Source: Acidobacteriota bacterium
GTDB taxonomy: Bacteria; Acidobacteriota; Terriglobia; Acidiferrales; UBA7541
Assembly (NCBI GenBank): GCA_003223295.1
Contig: QHYM01000110.1
Span: 1-41,921, forward strand
Direction of reading: 5' to 3'
Length of the DNA: 41,921 bases
In this document: positions 1 to 8,561 of the stretch, one piece after another
Numbering within the stretch: position 1 is the first letter of the stretch
Layout: each line of letters opens with the position of its first letter
Notes under the pieces: model-generated
Seen by the model: only the letters and a program-made list of their open reading frames with translations
Told to the model about the DNA's origin: nothing
Database searches by the model: none
Made by a program: the position numbers and the translations under genes

Positions 1-262
1 CGCTGAGAAACGCAAGGGAGGTCCTTCCAGAAACAACCATTACTTGGAATTCTTTGGCTCACAAGCGGCCTCTGGGAGAAGGGCATCGGCGAGCAAAATC
101 TTCACAGGTCTAGTACTCACCATCGTTCTAGCCAGGGGACACAGCTTCGTTGCATTTGACTGATTCTAAAGGCCTTTGGAAGCCATAGCAAAGCTGCCCT
201 CCTTTGGCTCAATGCGTGCCCTCTCTTCCCTCCCAGTCGAAATCCAATGGGAGGAATTCTCA

Positions 263-613
263 ATGCGATTCCGGACTGCACTCAGCCTAGCCACAATGTT
301 CGTTGTATCCTTCGCTGCCGTCTCCTTGGCAACCCCTATTCCTGAGGGGCTTGTGTCAGCCAGCTTGCTTCCGACCCCCGACAACCGGTCCCAATCTGGT
401 AAAATCGCGTCGATCGGTGACGCTGCCTTTTCACTGGAAGTCGTGAAAGGTCAAGAACGAAAGACCATCGAGTTCTTGATTGACGGCGATACCAAAGTCG
501 AAGGCAAGCTCGCAGTCGGTTCTCAAGCCACGGTGGAGTATCGTTCTGCGGATGGCAGAAACGTCGCAATACACGTTGTTGTCGCGCATGCCTCGGCCCT
601 GAAAGCGCGGTGA
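263..613 (+). CDS. Small exported protein, DUF5666-like
   Basis: This is a protein of about 116 residues. I chose the ATG at 263 because GGGAGG lies about 8 bases before it and because it starts a clear signal peptide (MRFRTALSL, then a hydrophobic run ending near SLATP). The frame is open upstream to 176, but that extension has no ribosome binding site and no sensible N-terminus. The mature part carries the pattern GKIASIGDAAFSLEV, then T-x-VEGKLAVGSQATVEY, which resembles the small beta-barrel repeat of DUF5666-type exported proteins. The biochemical role is unknown. It lies 117 bases upstream of the trehalose operon on the same strand, so co-transcription is possible but not shown. Confidence 0.7.
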   Translation: MRFRTALSLATMFVVSFAAVSLATPIPEGLVSASLLPTPDNRSQSGKIASIGDAAFSLEVVKGQERKTIEFLIDGDTKVEGKLAVGSQATVEYRSADGRNVAIHVVVAHASALKAR

Positions 614-730
614 GCTGAAAGCAAGAACCGATCCGTTCAAGAACGAGAAACAAGTAATCCTTGGTTCAACGTGGCCGCACACACCCAGCCCCTCGCGGTC
701 CATTTTCATTTTTTGGATTGAGGAGCTCAG

Positions 731-3022
731 ATGCGCACGACTCTGAAAATTGTCCTGCCCCTGATCGTGAGCGTCGCCAGTGTGTCTCTTGTTTTCGCCG
801 GTTACCAGGTCAGGAACCAGCGCCGCATCTTGCGGAATGACCTTGCGCGCCGCGCCGAAATCCTCGCGGACGGCCTTCAGGAAAGTGTTGAACGAGTGCT
901 GGACCGGGGCCAGGAAAAAAACCTGCAGCGCCTGGTGGAACGTTACGCACAGCGCGAGCACCTGAAAGGGATTGCGATTTACGATGCTGCGGGCCATATC
1001 CTGGCGATTACGTCGGGACTTGCATCTGCCTTGCCTTTGCACCCCACGGCTGTAACGAATGCAACTCGCCAGGATAAAGGAGTAGGCGAATTCCTCCCCG
1101 CCGAGCAGACCTCCGCGGCTCAGGAAACTGACGCCGTTCCAGTGCACATATATGCGTTGCCGCTCCACAAGGACGAGGAAGTTGCCGGAGCCCTCGTACT
1201 GGTCCACGACACCAGTTACATTGAAATACAAGCTTCGCACACGCTGCGCGATGCCCTTTTGAATGCGCTAATACAGACGTTGCTGATCAGCCTGCTTGCA
1301 TTGGTCCTTGTGCGCTGGACGTTCACCGAGCCGCTGACTCGAACTGCAAAATGGGTGCGTACGCTGCGAACCGGGCAGCCCAATCCGCCCCCCGCTTTGG
1401 TGCAAGGCGAAATCATGGAGCAGCTGCATCATGAGGTCACGCACTTAGCTAGGGATTTACATTCGGCGAGAGCGGCCGCGGAGGTAGAGGCGCGCCTGCG
1501 AGATTCAAATGCTTCGCTATGGACCGCGGAACGGCTGCGCGTCAGCTTGCGCGATCGACTTCAGGAGCAACCGCTCTTTGTCGTTTCGAATCGCGAGCCG
1601 TACATGCATGTGTTCGACGGGAAGGACAAAACGATCAAAATGATCGTGCCTGCCAGCGGCGTGGTCACGGCCCTCGAACCCGTTTTGCTGGCATGCAACG
1701 GCACATGGGTTGCGAACGGCTCGGGCAGCGCTGACCGAGAAATTGTCGATTCCCGCGACCGGCTCCGCGTTCCTCCCGATCGCCCCAGTTACACACTGCG
1801 CCGCGTCTGGCTCACCGACGAAGAAGAAAAAGGCTACTACTATGGTTTTTCGAACGAGGGCCTTTGGCCGCTCTGCCACATCGCGCACACCCGGCCGATT
1901 TTTCGCCCCGAGGACTGGTTGCAATACCAGAGGATTAACCAGCGGTTTGCCGATACTGTTTTGCAGGAAATGGCGGACGTGGATTCGCCGATTCTCTTGG
2001 CGCAGGACTATCACTTGGCATTGGTTCCGCGCATGGTTAAGGAAGTTCGCCCAGACGCCCGCGTCGCGATTTTCTGGCATATCCCCTGGCCAAACGCCGA
2101 AGTCTTCGGGATTTGCCCATGGCAACGTGAACTCATTGACGGGCTGCTGGGCGCCGACCTGATTGGCTTTCACATTCAGTCGCACTGCAACAATTTCCTG
2201 GAGACGGTGGACCGCGCCCTGGAAGCGCTTACGGAATGGGACCGGTTTGCTGTAAACCGGCAGGGTCACGTCACGCGGGTGCGCCCCTATCCCATTAGCG
2301 TGGCGTTTTCGGAAAATCCGCGGGCAGACGTCGATCCAGACGGCACCAGCGCGCTGCGCAGCGCCTTGTGCCAAGAAATGGGAATTGAGGCCACGCATCT
2401 GGGAGTTGGCGTGGATCGCGTCGACTACACCAAAGGAATCCTTGAGCGGTTCCGCGCTCTGGAAAGATTCTTCGAATTGAATCCGGCTTACCAGCAGCGT
2501 TTTACGTTCGTGCAGATTGGTGCGCCGAGCCGGACGGATATCGAGCGCTACAAAAATTTCCTCGATGAAGTCTCCTCCGAAGCGGATCGCATCAATGCGC
2601 GTTTCCAAACGTCGCGATGGAAGCCAATTGCCTTCCGCAAGAAACACCATTCCCACGAGGAGATTTCCCGTTTCTACCAGGCCGCGTCCCTCTGCATGGT
2701 CACTTCTCTCCACGATGGGATGAATTTGGTGGCCAAGGAGTTTGTGTCTGCTCGCGAGGACGAACGTGGAGTGTTGATCCTCAGCACGTTTGCCGGAGCA
2801 GCCCACGAGTTGTCCGACGCGCTGCTCGTGAATCCCTACGATATTTCGCAGCTCGCGCGTGCCATTCATCGCGCGCTCGAAATGCCGGAGCAAGAACAGT
2901 CCGAGCGAATGCAGCGAATGCGCCACACAGTGCGGCAACACAATGTCTACCGCTGGGCCGCTCATCTTCTCTCGGACCTGACGGAGATTCGCATCGAACT
3001 GGTGGAACGCGCTGAAGCGTAG
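731..3022 (+). CDS. otsA: Membrane-anchored trehalose-6-phosphate synthase (GT20) with N-terminal sensor/HAMP module
   Basis: The protein has 763 residues, whereas ordinary OtsA has about 470. Residues 5-24 form a membrane segment, about 25-172 look like a periplasmic sensor domain, 175-197 form a second membrane segment, and about 198-275 form a HAMP-like coiled coil. The GT20 catalytic domain follows from about 283 (FVVSNREPY). Catalytic signatures of the family are present: QDYHL with D426, FWHIPWP with H450, VDRVDYTKG with R563 and K568, and LHDGMNLVAKE with D662. The expected reaction is UDP- or ADP-glucose plus glucose-6-phosphate giving trehalose-6-phosphate at the inner face of the membrane. 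GAGGAG stands before the ATG at 731. It is the first gene of a three-gene operon with the DUF5752 gene and treT. Glucosylglycerol-phosphate synthase, also GT20, is an alternative activity. No phosphatase domain is fused and no otsB lies nearby. Confidence 0.9.
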   Translation: MRTTLKIVLPLIVSVASVSLVFAGYQVRNQRRILRNDLARRAEILADGLQESVERVLDRGQEKNLQRLVERYAQREHLKGIAIYDAAGHILAITSGLASALPLHPTAVTNATRQDKGVGEFLPAEQTSAAQETDAVPVHIYALPLHKDEEVAGALVLVHDTSYIEIQASHTLRDALLNALIQTLLISLLALVLVRWTFTEPLTRTAKWVRTLRTGQPNPPPALVQGEIMEQLHHEVTHLARDLHSARAAAEVEARLRDSNASLWTAERLRVSLRDRLQEQPLFVVSNREPYMHVFDGKDKTIKMIVPASGVVTALEPVLLACNGTWVANGSGSADREIVDSRDRLRVPPDRPSYTLRRVWLTDEEEKGYYYGFSNEGLWPLCHIAHTRPIFRPEDWLQYQRINQRFADTVLQEMADVDSPILLAQDYHLALVPRMVKEVRPDARVAIFWHIPWPNAEVFGICPWQRELIDGLLGADLIGFHIQSHCNNFLETVDRALEALTEWDRFAVNRQGHVTRVRPYPISVAFSENPRADVDPDGTSALRSALCQEMGIEATHLGVGVDRVDYTKGILERFRALERFFELNPAYQQRFTFVQIGAPSRTDIERYKNFLDEVSSEADRINARFQTSRWKPIAFRKKHHSHEEISRFYQAASLCMVTSLHDGMNLVAKEFVSAREDERGVLILSTFAGAAHELSDALLVNPYDISQLARAIHRALEMPEQEQSERMQRMRHTVRQHNVYRWAAHLLSDLTEIRIELVERAEA

Positions 3023-3115
3023 GAGCGACGCCAAAACGCCGGCTTGGTGCAGCGGTGTGCCGGTTGCACCACAGCTTTGGGATTGGTGCATCTAAGGATT
3101 GAGAGGTTGGCTGAC

Positions 3116-3775
3116 TTGAACACTGCCGAAACACCGTTCGACTTCGTAACCGCCTCCTACCTCACGCGTATCGGAAATCAATCCGCCGGAACCCTAGCAG
3201 AATTGCTGACTGGACTCGAACACTGCAGCGACGCCTCAATCTTTCATCATACGTTTCAAACCCTAGGGACTCACCACTTCCTAACGGAAGGCTTCTCCAA
3301 TGACTTCGCCCAATGGGTGCTCGCTTCCACGAACCGGAATGACCTCGCCGAGCAGCTCACCGCTCTCGACATTCGTGACTATATGTCGATTGCCGCGCTG
3401 CGAAGCGATCTTTGCCGCGTGGTTCGGGATTTCTGCGACGCCGAGCCGCAATTCGCGGCGCAATCAGGTCTCGAACGGTTCTACTTTTGCGAGAGCGTGG
3501 AAGTGACCGTGCCGCTTGGCCGCAGCACGCGCAACCTCGATGAGTTTCGCGAAGGCCTTGAACACCTTAGTCATGCCAGCTTCTATTTTCACTTCATCTC
3601 CTCGCGATTGCGGCTCCAGCTCCAGACCAACGACTTCTCGCTTTGGCTCTCGGGCAGCCTGGGGCTCCGAACTCTCGCCGACAGCGTCAATCAAATTGAT
3701 ATCTATACGAACACTCTGGACAGCGCTCGCACCAAGATGCTCCGCCTGATCGACCGCGAAAGGAGAAAGGCATGA
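3116..3775 (+). CDS. DUF5752 family protein, trehalose-operon partner
   Basis: This is a protein of about 219 residues. The frame is open back to a TTG at 3044, but I prefer the TTG at 3116: GAGAGG lies 9 bases before it, and the conserved part (TPFDFVTASYLTRIG) begins at once after it. A GTG at 3086 is another candidate. It has no signal peptide, no membrane segment and no recognisable catalytic motif. The family is, to my knowledge, uncharacterised and often found beside trehalose synthases. Two parts look similar (AGTLAELLTGLEHCSDASIFHH near the N-terminus and LDEFREGLEHLSHASFYFH near residue 160), suggesting an internal duplication of a helical unit. Its stop overlaps the treT start (ATGA at 3772-3775), so the two are translationally coupled. 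A regulatory or scaffolding role for TreT is inference. Confidence 0.75.
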   Translation: MNTAETPFDFVTASYLTRIGNQSAGTLAELLTGLEHCSDASIFHHTFQTLGTHHFLTEGFSNDFAQWVLASTNRNDLAEQLTALDIRDYMSIAALRSDLCRVVRDFCDAEPQFAAQSGLERFYFCESVEVTVPLGRSTRNLDEFREGLEHLSHASFYFHFISSRLRLQLQTNDFSLWLSGSLGLRTLADSVNQIDIYTNTLDSARTKMLRLIDRERRKA

Positions 3776-5001
3776 GTGAAGTTTTGACCGCGAGCCGCAT
3801 TCCCCTCGAGAATTATGCGGAGGTGGTCGGTGCGGGCGAGATTGAGGAATTGCGTGCCCTGGCCAAGCCGCTGCGCGGCCGCAGCATCGAAATGATCAAC
3901 TCCACCGCCGTGGGAGGCGGAGTCGCAGAGATTCTCAACCGCCTGGTACCGCTCGCCGAAGAGCTCGACCTCGGCATCCGCTGGGACGTGATGAAGGGCG
4001 CCGAGGAATTCTTCGATGTCACCAAATCTTTCCATAACGCGCTGCACGGCGAGCCATACCACGCCAAACCCAAGGATTTTGAGATCTTTCTCTCTTACAA
4101 CGAACAGAACCGCGCGACTCTTCCGCTCGATGCCGAATTCGTGGTCATTCACGATCCGCAACCCGCCGCGCTGATCGATGCGCGAAAGCCCAGCTCCAAT
4201 CATTGGGTCTGGCGCTGTCACATTGATTTGTCGCATCCGAACCGCGCGGTCTGGGACTTTCTCGAAAAATTTGTCACCCGCTATGACGGCGCCATGTTCT
4301 CTTCTCCCGAATTTTCTCGCCAGCTCTCCATCCCGCAATACCTCTTCTATCCGGCCATCGACCCCCTTTCCGAGAAGAACTGCCCCCTCGACTCAGAATT
4401 CATCGAGCAAGTTCTCCGTCGCTACCAGATTGATCCGCAGCGCCCGATATTGACGCAGATTTCCCGCTTCGACCGCTTGAAGGATCCCGTCGGCGTGATT
4501 CGCGCGTATCGAATCGTGAAGCGCTACTTCGATTGTCAGTTGGTCCTCGCGGGCGGCAGCGCGTCCGACGACCCGGAAGGCGCACTCGTCCTAAAAGACG
4601 TCCTGCGCGCTGCGGAACAAGATCCCGACATCAAGATCCTCGAACTCCCCGCCTGGGCGCCCCTGGAAGTGAATGCCCTCCAGCGAGCTTCGACCATCGT
4701 CGTTCAGAAAAGTTTGCGCGAAGGTTTCGGCTTGACCGTTTCAGAAGCGCTCTGGAAAAAGAAGCCTGTTGTCGCTTCGGCGGTGGGTGGCATTCCCTCG
4801 CAAATCATTCACAAGCACACAGGCCTTCTGGCGCATTCCGTGGAAGGCACGGCCTATCAAATCCGATTTTTGCTGTCCCATCCGCAGATTGCCGCAAAGC
4901 TCGGAGAAAATGGTCACGAGCACGTGAAAGAAAATTTTCTCATCACGCAAAAATTGAAGCGTTATTTGGCCTTGTTCTTGATGCTCGATCGCGGCTTGTA
5001 A
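3772..5001 (+). CDS. treT: Trehalose synthase TreT (GT4, glycosyltransferring)
   Basis: The protein has 409 residues, the usual length for TreT. It is expected to join NDP-glucose and free glucose into trehalose in one cytoplasmic step. It has the GT-B layout: an N-terminal half with MINSTAVGGGVAEIL and the characteristic WRCHIDLSHPN, and a C-terminal half with QISRFDRLKDPVGVI and the GT4 nucleotide-sugar motif E-x7-E at E317 and E325 (REGFGLTVSEAL). The ATG overlaps the stop of the DUF5752 gene by four bases. With the upstream GT20 gene, the operon encodes two independent routes to trehalose. Some family members run in reverse, so direction in the cell is not settled by sequence. Confidence 0.9.
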   Translation: MSEVLTASRIPLENYAEVVGAGEIEELRALAKPLRGRSIEMINSTAVGGGVAEILNRLVPLAEELDLGIRWDVMKGAEEFFDVTKSFHNALHGEPYHAKPKDFEIFLSYNEQNRATLPLDAEFVVIHDPQPAALIDARKPSSNHWVWRCHIDLSHPNRAVWDFLEKFVTRYDGAMFSSPEFSRQLSIPQYLFYPAIDPLSEKNCPLDSEFIEQVLRRYQIDPQRPILTQISRFDRLKDPVGVIRAYRIVKRYFDCQLVLAGGSASDDPEGALVLKDVLRAAEQDPDIKILELPAWAPLEVNALQRASTIVVQKSLREGFGLTVSEALWKKKPVVASAVGGIPSQIIHKHTGLLAHSVEGTAYQIRFLLSHPQIAAKLGENGHEHVKENFLITQKLKRYLALFLMLDRGL

Positions 5002-5133
5002 TTTTCGCAAACGAACCCGCTGGCAACGCCTCCCGGGAAATTGTCATCTAAAGGTGTAAGCGGAAGCCTTCCCTGGCCCCGGGCCAACCCTGCTTTCTCG
5101 ACGATCCCAGCTTTTTGTCCAAGGAGATCATGT

Positions 5134-5709
5134 ATGAAGCGCGTTGCTCTACTTTTGTTCTTGGCAAGTTGGCTTGTGCCGCTGGCTTCGGCGCAAGATC
5201 ATTTTCAGGTTGGCGCCTACGGGGATTACTTCCGGGTCACGCAAACGAGCACGGACATGGCGGGACTGGGAGCACGAGTAGGTTACAAGGCCTTCTCTCA
5301 CGTAATGCTTGAAGGAGAAATGAGCTATGACTTCGGGCAAGCGTTCACGGAGCGGTGCCTTAGTGGAGGGTGCACGGTCACCGTTGCAAACAGCAACCTC
5401 AAAGTCCTGCATGGAATGTTTGGACCAAAGTTCATTGGTGGCCGCCATGCCATTCGCCCATTCCTCACGGTAAAGGGAGGCTTTATTAATTTCCGGCTGG
5501 ATCCGCGGCCGCCATCGTTCTCTGGGTTCGTCAGTTCAGTTGACAATCTTCGCTCGAACAATGTCAGCGCCGTTCTGTATCCCGCCATAGGAGGGGAAGG
5601 GCATCTCGGCCCGATCGGTTTGCGTATGGAAGTTGGTGACGAGATGTATTTCGCCGGGAGCACGCACCACAACCCGCGCCTGGCAGTGGGCCCGTTCCTT
5701 CGCTTTTAG
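5134..5709 (+). CDS. Outer-membrane beta-barrel protein
   Basis: This is a protein of 191 residues. AAGGAG at 5121-5126 is well placed for the ATG at 5134; the open frame back to 5041 is probably leader. A signal peptide (MKRVALLLFLASWLVPLASA) precedes the mature start QDHFQVGAYGDYF. Alternating hydrophobic/polar strands with aromatic girdles follow (YGDYFRVTQ, YKAFSHVMLEGEMSYDFG, GGFINFRLD), and the chain ends in LAVGPFLRF, a C-terminal Phe strand typical of outer-membrane barrels. It resembles the OmpA/OmpW-like small barrels that are common in acidobacteria. The ligand or function is unknown. One Cys pair (CLSGGC) sits in a predicted loop. It lies 132 bases after treT, ahead of a strong terminator. 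Confidence 0.75.
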   Translation: MKRVALLLFLASWLVPLASAQDHFQVGAYGDYFRVTQTSTDMAGLGARVGYKAFSHVMLEGEMSYDFGQAFTERCLSGGCTVTVANSNLKVLHGMFGPKFIGGRHAIRPFLTVKGGFINFRLDPRPPSFSGFVSSVDNLRSNNVSAVLYPAIGGEGHLGPIGLRMEVGDEMYFAGSTHHNPRLAVGPFLRF

Positions 5710-5752
5710 GAATCAAGGGCCCAGGCCTCAAAGCAGTCTTATGCAAAACGAG

Positions 5753-5789
5753 AGGGAGACCTCGTGCAGGACCGGGGTCTCCCTTTTTT
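5753..5789 (+). terminator. Rho-independent terminator
   Basis: AGGGAGACC at 5753-5761 pairs perfectly with GGTCTCCCT at 5776-5784, and a run of six T follows immediately (5784-5789). It lies 43 bases after the beta-barrel gene and just before the stop of the convergent RDD gene. The T tract is on the plus strand, so its main job is to end plus-strand transcription from the trehalose/barrel region. Confidence 0.88.
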
Positions 5790-5803
5790 GCGTTTGTTCA
5801 GAG

Positions 5804-6406
5804 CTAATTGCCGCGGCGCAAGATCAGGCAGCCGGCAATCATGTCGTGCAGCGCCTGCTTTTGCGTCGCGAAGCCTGCCATAATATGGCCGAAAGGGTAA
5901 ATCATGTTCGACACGATTTTGGCGAAGTGTCTGCCCGTGGCGCGCCAAAAACTCACGCGACGGCCCGCCATGTCCGTCACCACAAGGTCGAGGGCCTTCT
6001 TGCCCACCGTGGCCTGCCACTCGGAACTTTCCATCAACGCATGATAGAGCCAGGTAACCGCTAGGCTGAAGGTAGCAAACAAAAAGAACACTCTCATGAT
6101 CAGCCAGAATCCGGCATCGTTCAAATCTTCCCCCGAATGGATTTGGCTCAAAAGCGTGCCGAGGCCGGTCAGAAAAACCAAAGGAATCGCAATGACGAAG
6201 GCGCCTATTGTGATCACCGCCCCGTCAATGAGATAAGCCAGAAAACGGAGCCAGAATCCGCCATATTCCACGCGAGCCGTTGCCGGAACAGTTTGCGCAC
6301 CCATCGGCGAACGTGCAATCACAACCCCAGAGGAGAATGTTTGTCCGCAAGCTGAACAGAATACTGCGCCGTCCGCCATCAGGGCACCACATTTGGAACA
6401 ATACAC
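5804..6406 (-). CDS. Zinc-ribbon RDD-family membrane protein
   Basis: This is a protein of 200 residues that starts with GTG at 6406; AAGGAG lies about 8 bases upstream of it. The N-terminus is a zinc ribbon with Cys at 3, 6, 17 and 20 (CSKCGA, CSACGQ). An RDD domain follows (residues about 47-195), beginning GGFWLRFLAYLIDGAVI with the conserved Arg and Asp, and containing hydrophobic segments near 58-80 and 100-125. RDD proteins are inner-membrane proteins; some have been linked to ion exchange or transport, but the role here is unknown. It is transcribed toward the terminator at 5753-5789 and away from the dGTPase gene, which lies 85 bases upstream on the same strand. Confidence 0.85.
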   Translation of the reverse strand: MYCSKCGALMADGAVFCSACGQTFSSGVVIARSPMGAQTVPATARVEYGGFWLRFLAYLIDGAVITIGAFVIAIPLVFLTGLGTLLSQIHSGEDLNDAGFWLIMRVFFLFATFSLAVTWLYHALMESSEWQATVGKKALDLVVTDMAGRRVSFWRATGRHFAKIVSNMIYPFGHIMAGFATQKQALHDMIAGCLILRRGN

Positions 6407-6491
6407 AGATGCTCCTTGCTTTCAAACAACCTGCGGCCAATCCTACTTACAACCTCTGACCGGGTCAATTGACCCGGTCGATCGCCCGCGT

Positions 6492-7646
6492 TCACACAGT
6501 CCGCTGCTCTCCGAAGTGTTCGCGGTGCTGGCGCAATAAAAATTGATCGGTCATTCCAGCAATGTAATCGCAAACGATCACGTGGCGCGCTTCCATCTCC
6601 GCAAGTTCTTCGTAGGACGTGGGCATCGAACCTGGCTCGCCCAGATAGTAGGCAAAAAGCTCTTCCAGGCACTTCACCGAGCGGTCGCAGTCTTCCGTGA
6701 TCGCCGCATGATTATAAATATGAGCAAACAAGAATCGCTTCAGCGCTGCGTTTTGTGCCGCAACGTCTTCGCTGAACCCTGCAAGCCGCTTCGGAGCTTT
6801 ACGAAGTCCCTCCACCGAGGAAACGCCAGCAGCCAGCACGCGCTGCTGAGTGGTCTCAATTAGATCGGTAACCAGCAAGTCCAGGACGTGCTTGAGCGCT
6901 TCGTTGAATTTCAGTTTCTCTCGGCCCCCCGGATGCGCCGCGACTACGCGCGCGTACGCGGCGCCAAAGAAGGAAACGTCCCGGCACAACATTCCGAGAT
7001 CTAGAAGTCCGGCTTCCAGCGCGTCGTCGATGTCAGCCGTGTTGTACGCAATTTCATCGACCCAATCAATGAGCTGGGCTTCGAGCGGTGGACGCAAATC
7101 GAGAAGGTATTCACGAAGCTGCGGAAATTCCGCATTCGAATAATCGCGCGAGTGTTTGATGATGCCTTCGCGCACTTCAAAAGTGAGATTGAGGCCGGGA
7201 AAATCAAGATAGCGCTGCTCGAAATGTTCGACGATACGAAGCGCGTGCAAATTGTGATTGAAGTGCCCGCCATTCGCCCGCATCAATTCGTTCAGCTTGG
7301 CTTCGCCCGCGTGCCCGAACGGCGGATGGCCAATATCGTGAACTAGAGCCAGGGCTTCGGCCAGTTCCGTGTTTAATCCCAACGCTGCAGCCACGGTGCG
7401 GGCGATCTGCGCCACTTCCAGCGTATGCGTCAGGCGATTGCGGAAATGATCGGAATAGCGCGTGGTGAAAACCTGCGTCTTGGCTTCGAGGCGGCGAAAA
7501 GCCCGCGAATGAATGATGCGGTCGCGATCTCTGGCGTAATCGCTGCGGTAACCATGTGTCGGCTCTGGAAAGCGGCGCCCGCGGGTGTCTTCCGCACGCA
7601 TGGCCCAAGGGGCTGGTGTGCCAAGTGTGGCAATAGTTCGCTCCAT
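6492..7646 (-). CDS. dgt: Deoxyguanosinetriphosphate triphosphohydrolase-like protein (dGTPase)
   Basis: The protein has 384 residues from the ATG at 7646, which begins MERTIATLG. The frame is open to 7820 but that extension overlaps the next gene and is rich in Lys and Arg without family similarity. The HD-domain phosphohydrolase signature is intact: SRAFRRLEAKTQVF, then NRLTHTLEVAQIA, LALVHDIGHPPFGHAGE and LIDWVDEIAYNTADIDDAL. The family hydrolyses dNTPs to deoxynucleosides and triphosphate in the cytoplasm and affects nucleotide pools. This is the bacterial group usually called dGTPase-like because substrate preference varies. The start lies 40 bases after the stop of the TPR gene, so the two are probably co-transcribed. 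Confidence 0.9.
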   Translation of the reverse strand: MERTIATLGTPAPWAMRAEDTRGRRFPEPTHGYRSDYARDRDRIIHSRAFRRLEAKTQVFTTRYSDHFRNRLTHTLEVAQIARTVAAALGLNTELAEALALVHDIGHPPFGHAGEAKLNELMRANGGHFNHNLHALRIVEHFEQRYLDFPGLNLTFEVREGIIKHSRDYSNAEFPQLREYLLDLRPPLEAQLIDWVDEIAYNTADIDDALEAGLLDLGMLCRDVSFFGAAYARVVAAHPGGREKLKFNEALKHVLDLLVTDLIETTQQRVLAAGVSSVEGLRKAPKRLAGFSEDVAAQNAALKRFLFAHIYNHAAITEDCDRSVKCLEELFAYYLGEPGSMPTSYEELAEMEARHVIVCDYIAGMTDQFLLRQHREHFGEQRTV

Positions 7647-7686
7647 CTTGTTCAGGAACTCTCGCGAGGGATTGACCCGCCCGAGT

Positions 7687-8409
7687 TCAGGACTGCGGCG
7701 AAATCGAATCCAGGCCACGGTCCGCTTGATCGGCGATGTTGGTATCCGGGAATTCTTTTTTGATCTGCTGATAGATGTTCGCAGCTTCTTTAGGATTGGA
7801 ACTGCGAAGAGCGCCGGCAAGCTCCAACAGTACGAGCGGGCGTGGCACGATCACGCTCGGCTTGTCCGCGAGCGCCCTGAGCAGCTTGACGGCGTCCTCG
7901 GTCTTGCCGGTGCGCGCGTAGATGATGGCCATCTGATACTGGGCCATGGCCGCGAGTTCCTTGTCGCTGCTGCCGCTGATCTTCTTCAATTCTTCGAGAG
8001 CTTGGTTTTGGCGCTCCAGATCTTCCAGGCAAAGCGCGGCGTAATAGCGCGCCAGTTTGCCGGGATTCGTGGAAGGATAGGCGTCAGCAAGTTTCGTGAA
8101 CTTGCTCAAGGCATCCTGGGCGCGTGCTTTTTCATCCGCGTATAGTGGTTCGCTTGGATCCGCGGGACCAGGGGCAGGTCCGATGCGGCCTTTATAGGCT
8201 TTCATGGCGGATTCAAATTCGACGGAAGCCTGGGCAGTCTGGTGCTCAATGTAGAAGCGCCATCCGCCGTATCCGATGGCTACCGCAAGTACGACGGCCA
8301 CGAGAATGCCTGCAAACTGTCCGTGAGATAGGACGGCTTCTGCGCCGTGCTCGATGGTTTCCTTGATCTTGTCCTGTTTTAGTTCTTTGCGCGAAATATG
8401 TTCAGACAC
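7687..8409 (-). CDS. Membrane-anchored tetratricopeptide-repeat protein
   Basis: This is a protein of 240 residues. I chose the GTG at 8409 because AGGAGA is correctly spaced before it and the protein then starts MSEHISRKELKQD. A short basic cytoplasmic N-terminus leads into one membrane segment (FAGILVAVVLAVAIGYGGWRF, near residues 33-53). The remainder, outside the cytoplasm, is helical with TPR-like repeats (QYQMAIIYARTGKTEDAVKLL, VLLELAGALRSSNPKEAANIY). The layout matches YfgM/BamD-like single-pass TPR proteins that act as adaptors in envelope protein folding or assembly. The specific partner is unknown. It is upstream of dgt on the same strand. Confidence 0.8.
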   Translation of the reverse strand: MSEHISRKELKQDKIKETIEHGAEAVLSHGQFAGILVAVVLAVAIGYGGWRFYIEHQTAQASVEFESAMKAYKGRIGPAPGPADPSEPLYADEKARAQDALSKFTKLADAYPSTNPGKLARYYAALCLEDLERQNQALEELKKISGSSDKELAAMAQYQMAIIYARTGKTEDAVKLLRALADKPSVIVPRPLVLLELAGALRSSNPKEAANIYQQIKKEFPDTNIADQADRGLDSISPQS

Positions 8410-8561
8410 ACAGGCTCTCCTGAATGTTTCGAACACGCCATGGTAACATAACGGCAACTCCAAGGCCGACCAGACATCGGCCCGCTAAAGCGGATTTACT
8501 TTTCCGCTGGCAAAATATGAAGCAATCTCCCCAGCTTTTCGAAGGGTGCTAGTTTGGAGCC

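Noticed and set aside
2-163. Open plus-strand frame running in from the left edge and ending with TGA at 161
   Set aside because: It has only 53 codons, no recognisable family feature and no independent sign of coding; it could equally be intergenic sequence.
431-1240. Long minus-strand frame over the start of the GT20 gene
   Set aside because: It mirrors the plus-strand genes, contains no domain, and lies over intact plus-strand motifs; an antisense shadow.
1517-3091. Minus-strand frame of 524 codons opposite the GT20 domain
   Set aside because: The plus strand carries all GT20 catalytic motifs; the minus product is low in family features and is a high-GC shadow.
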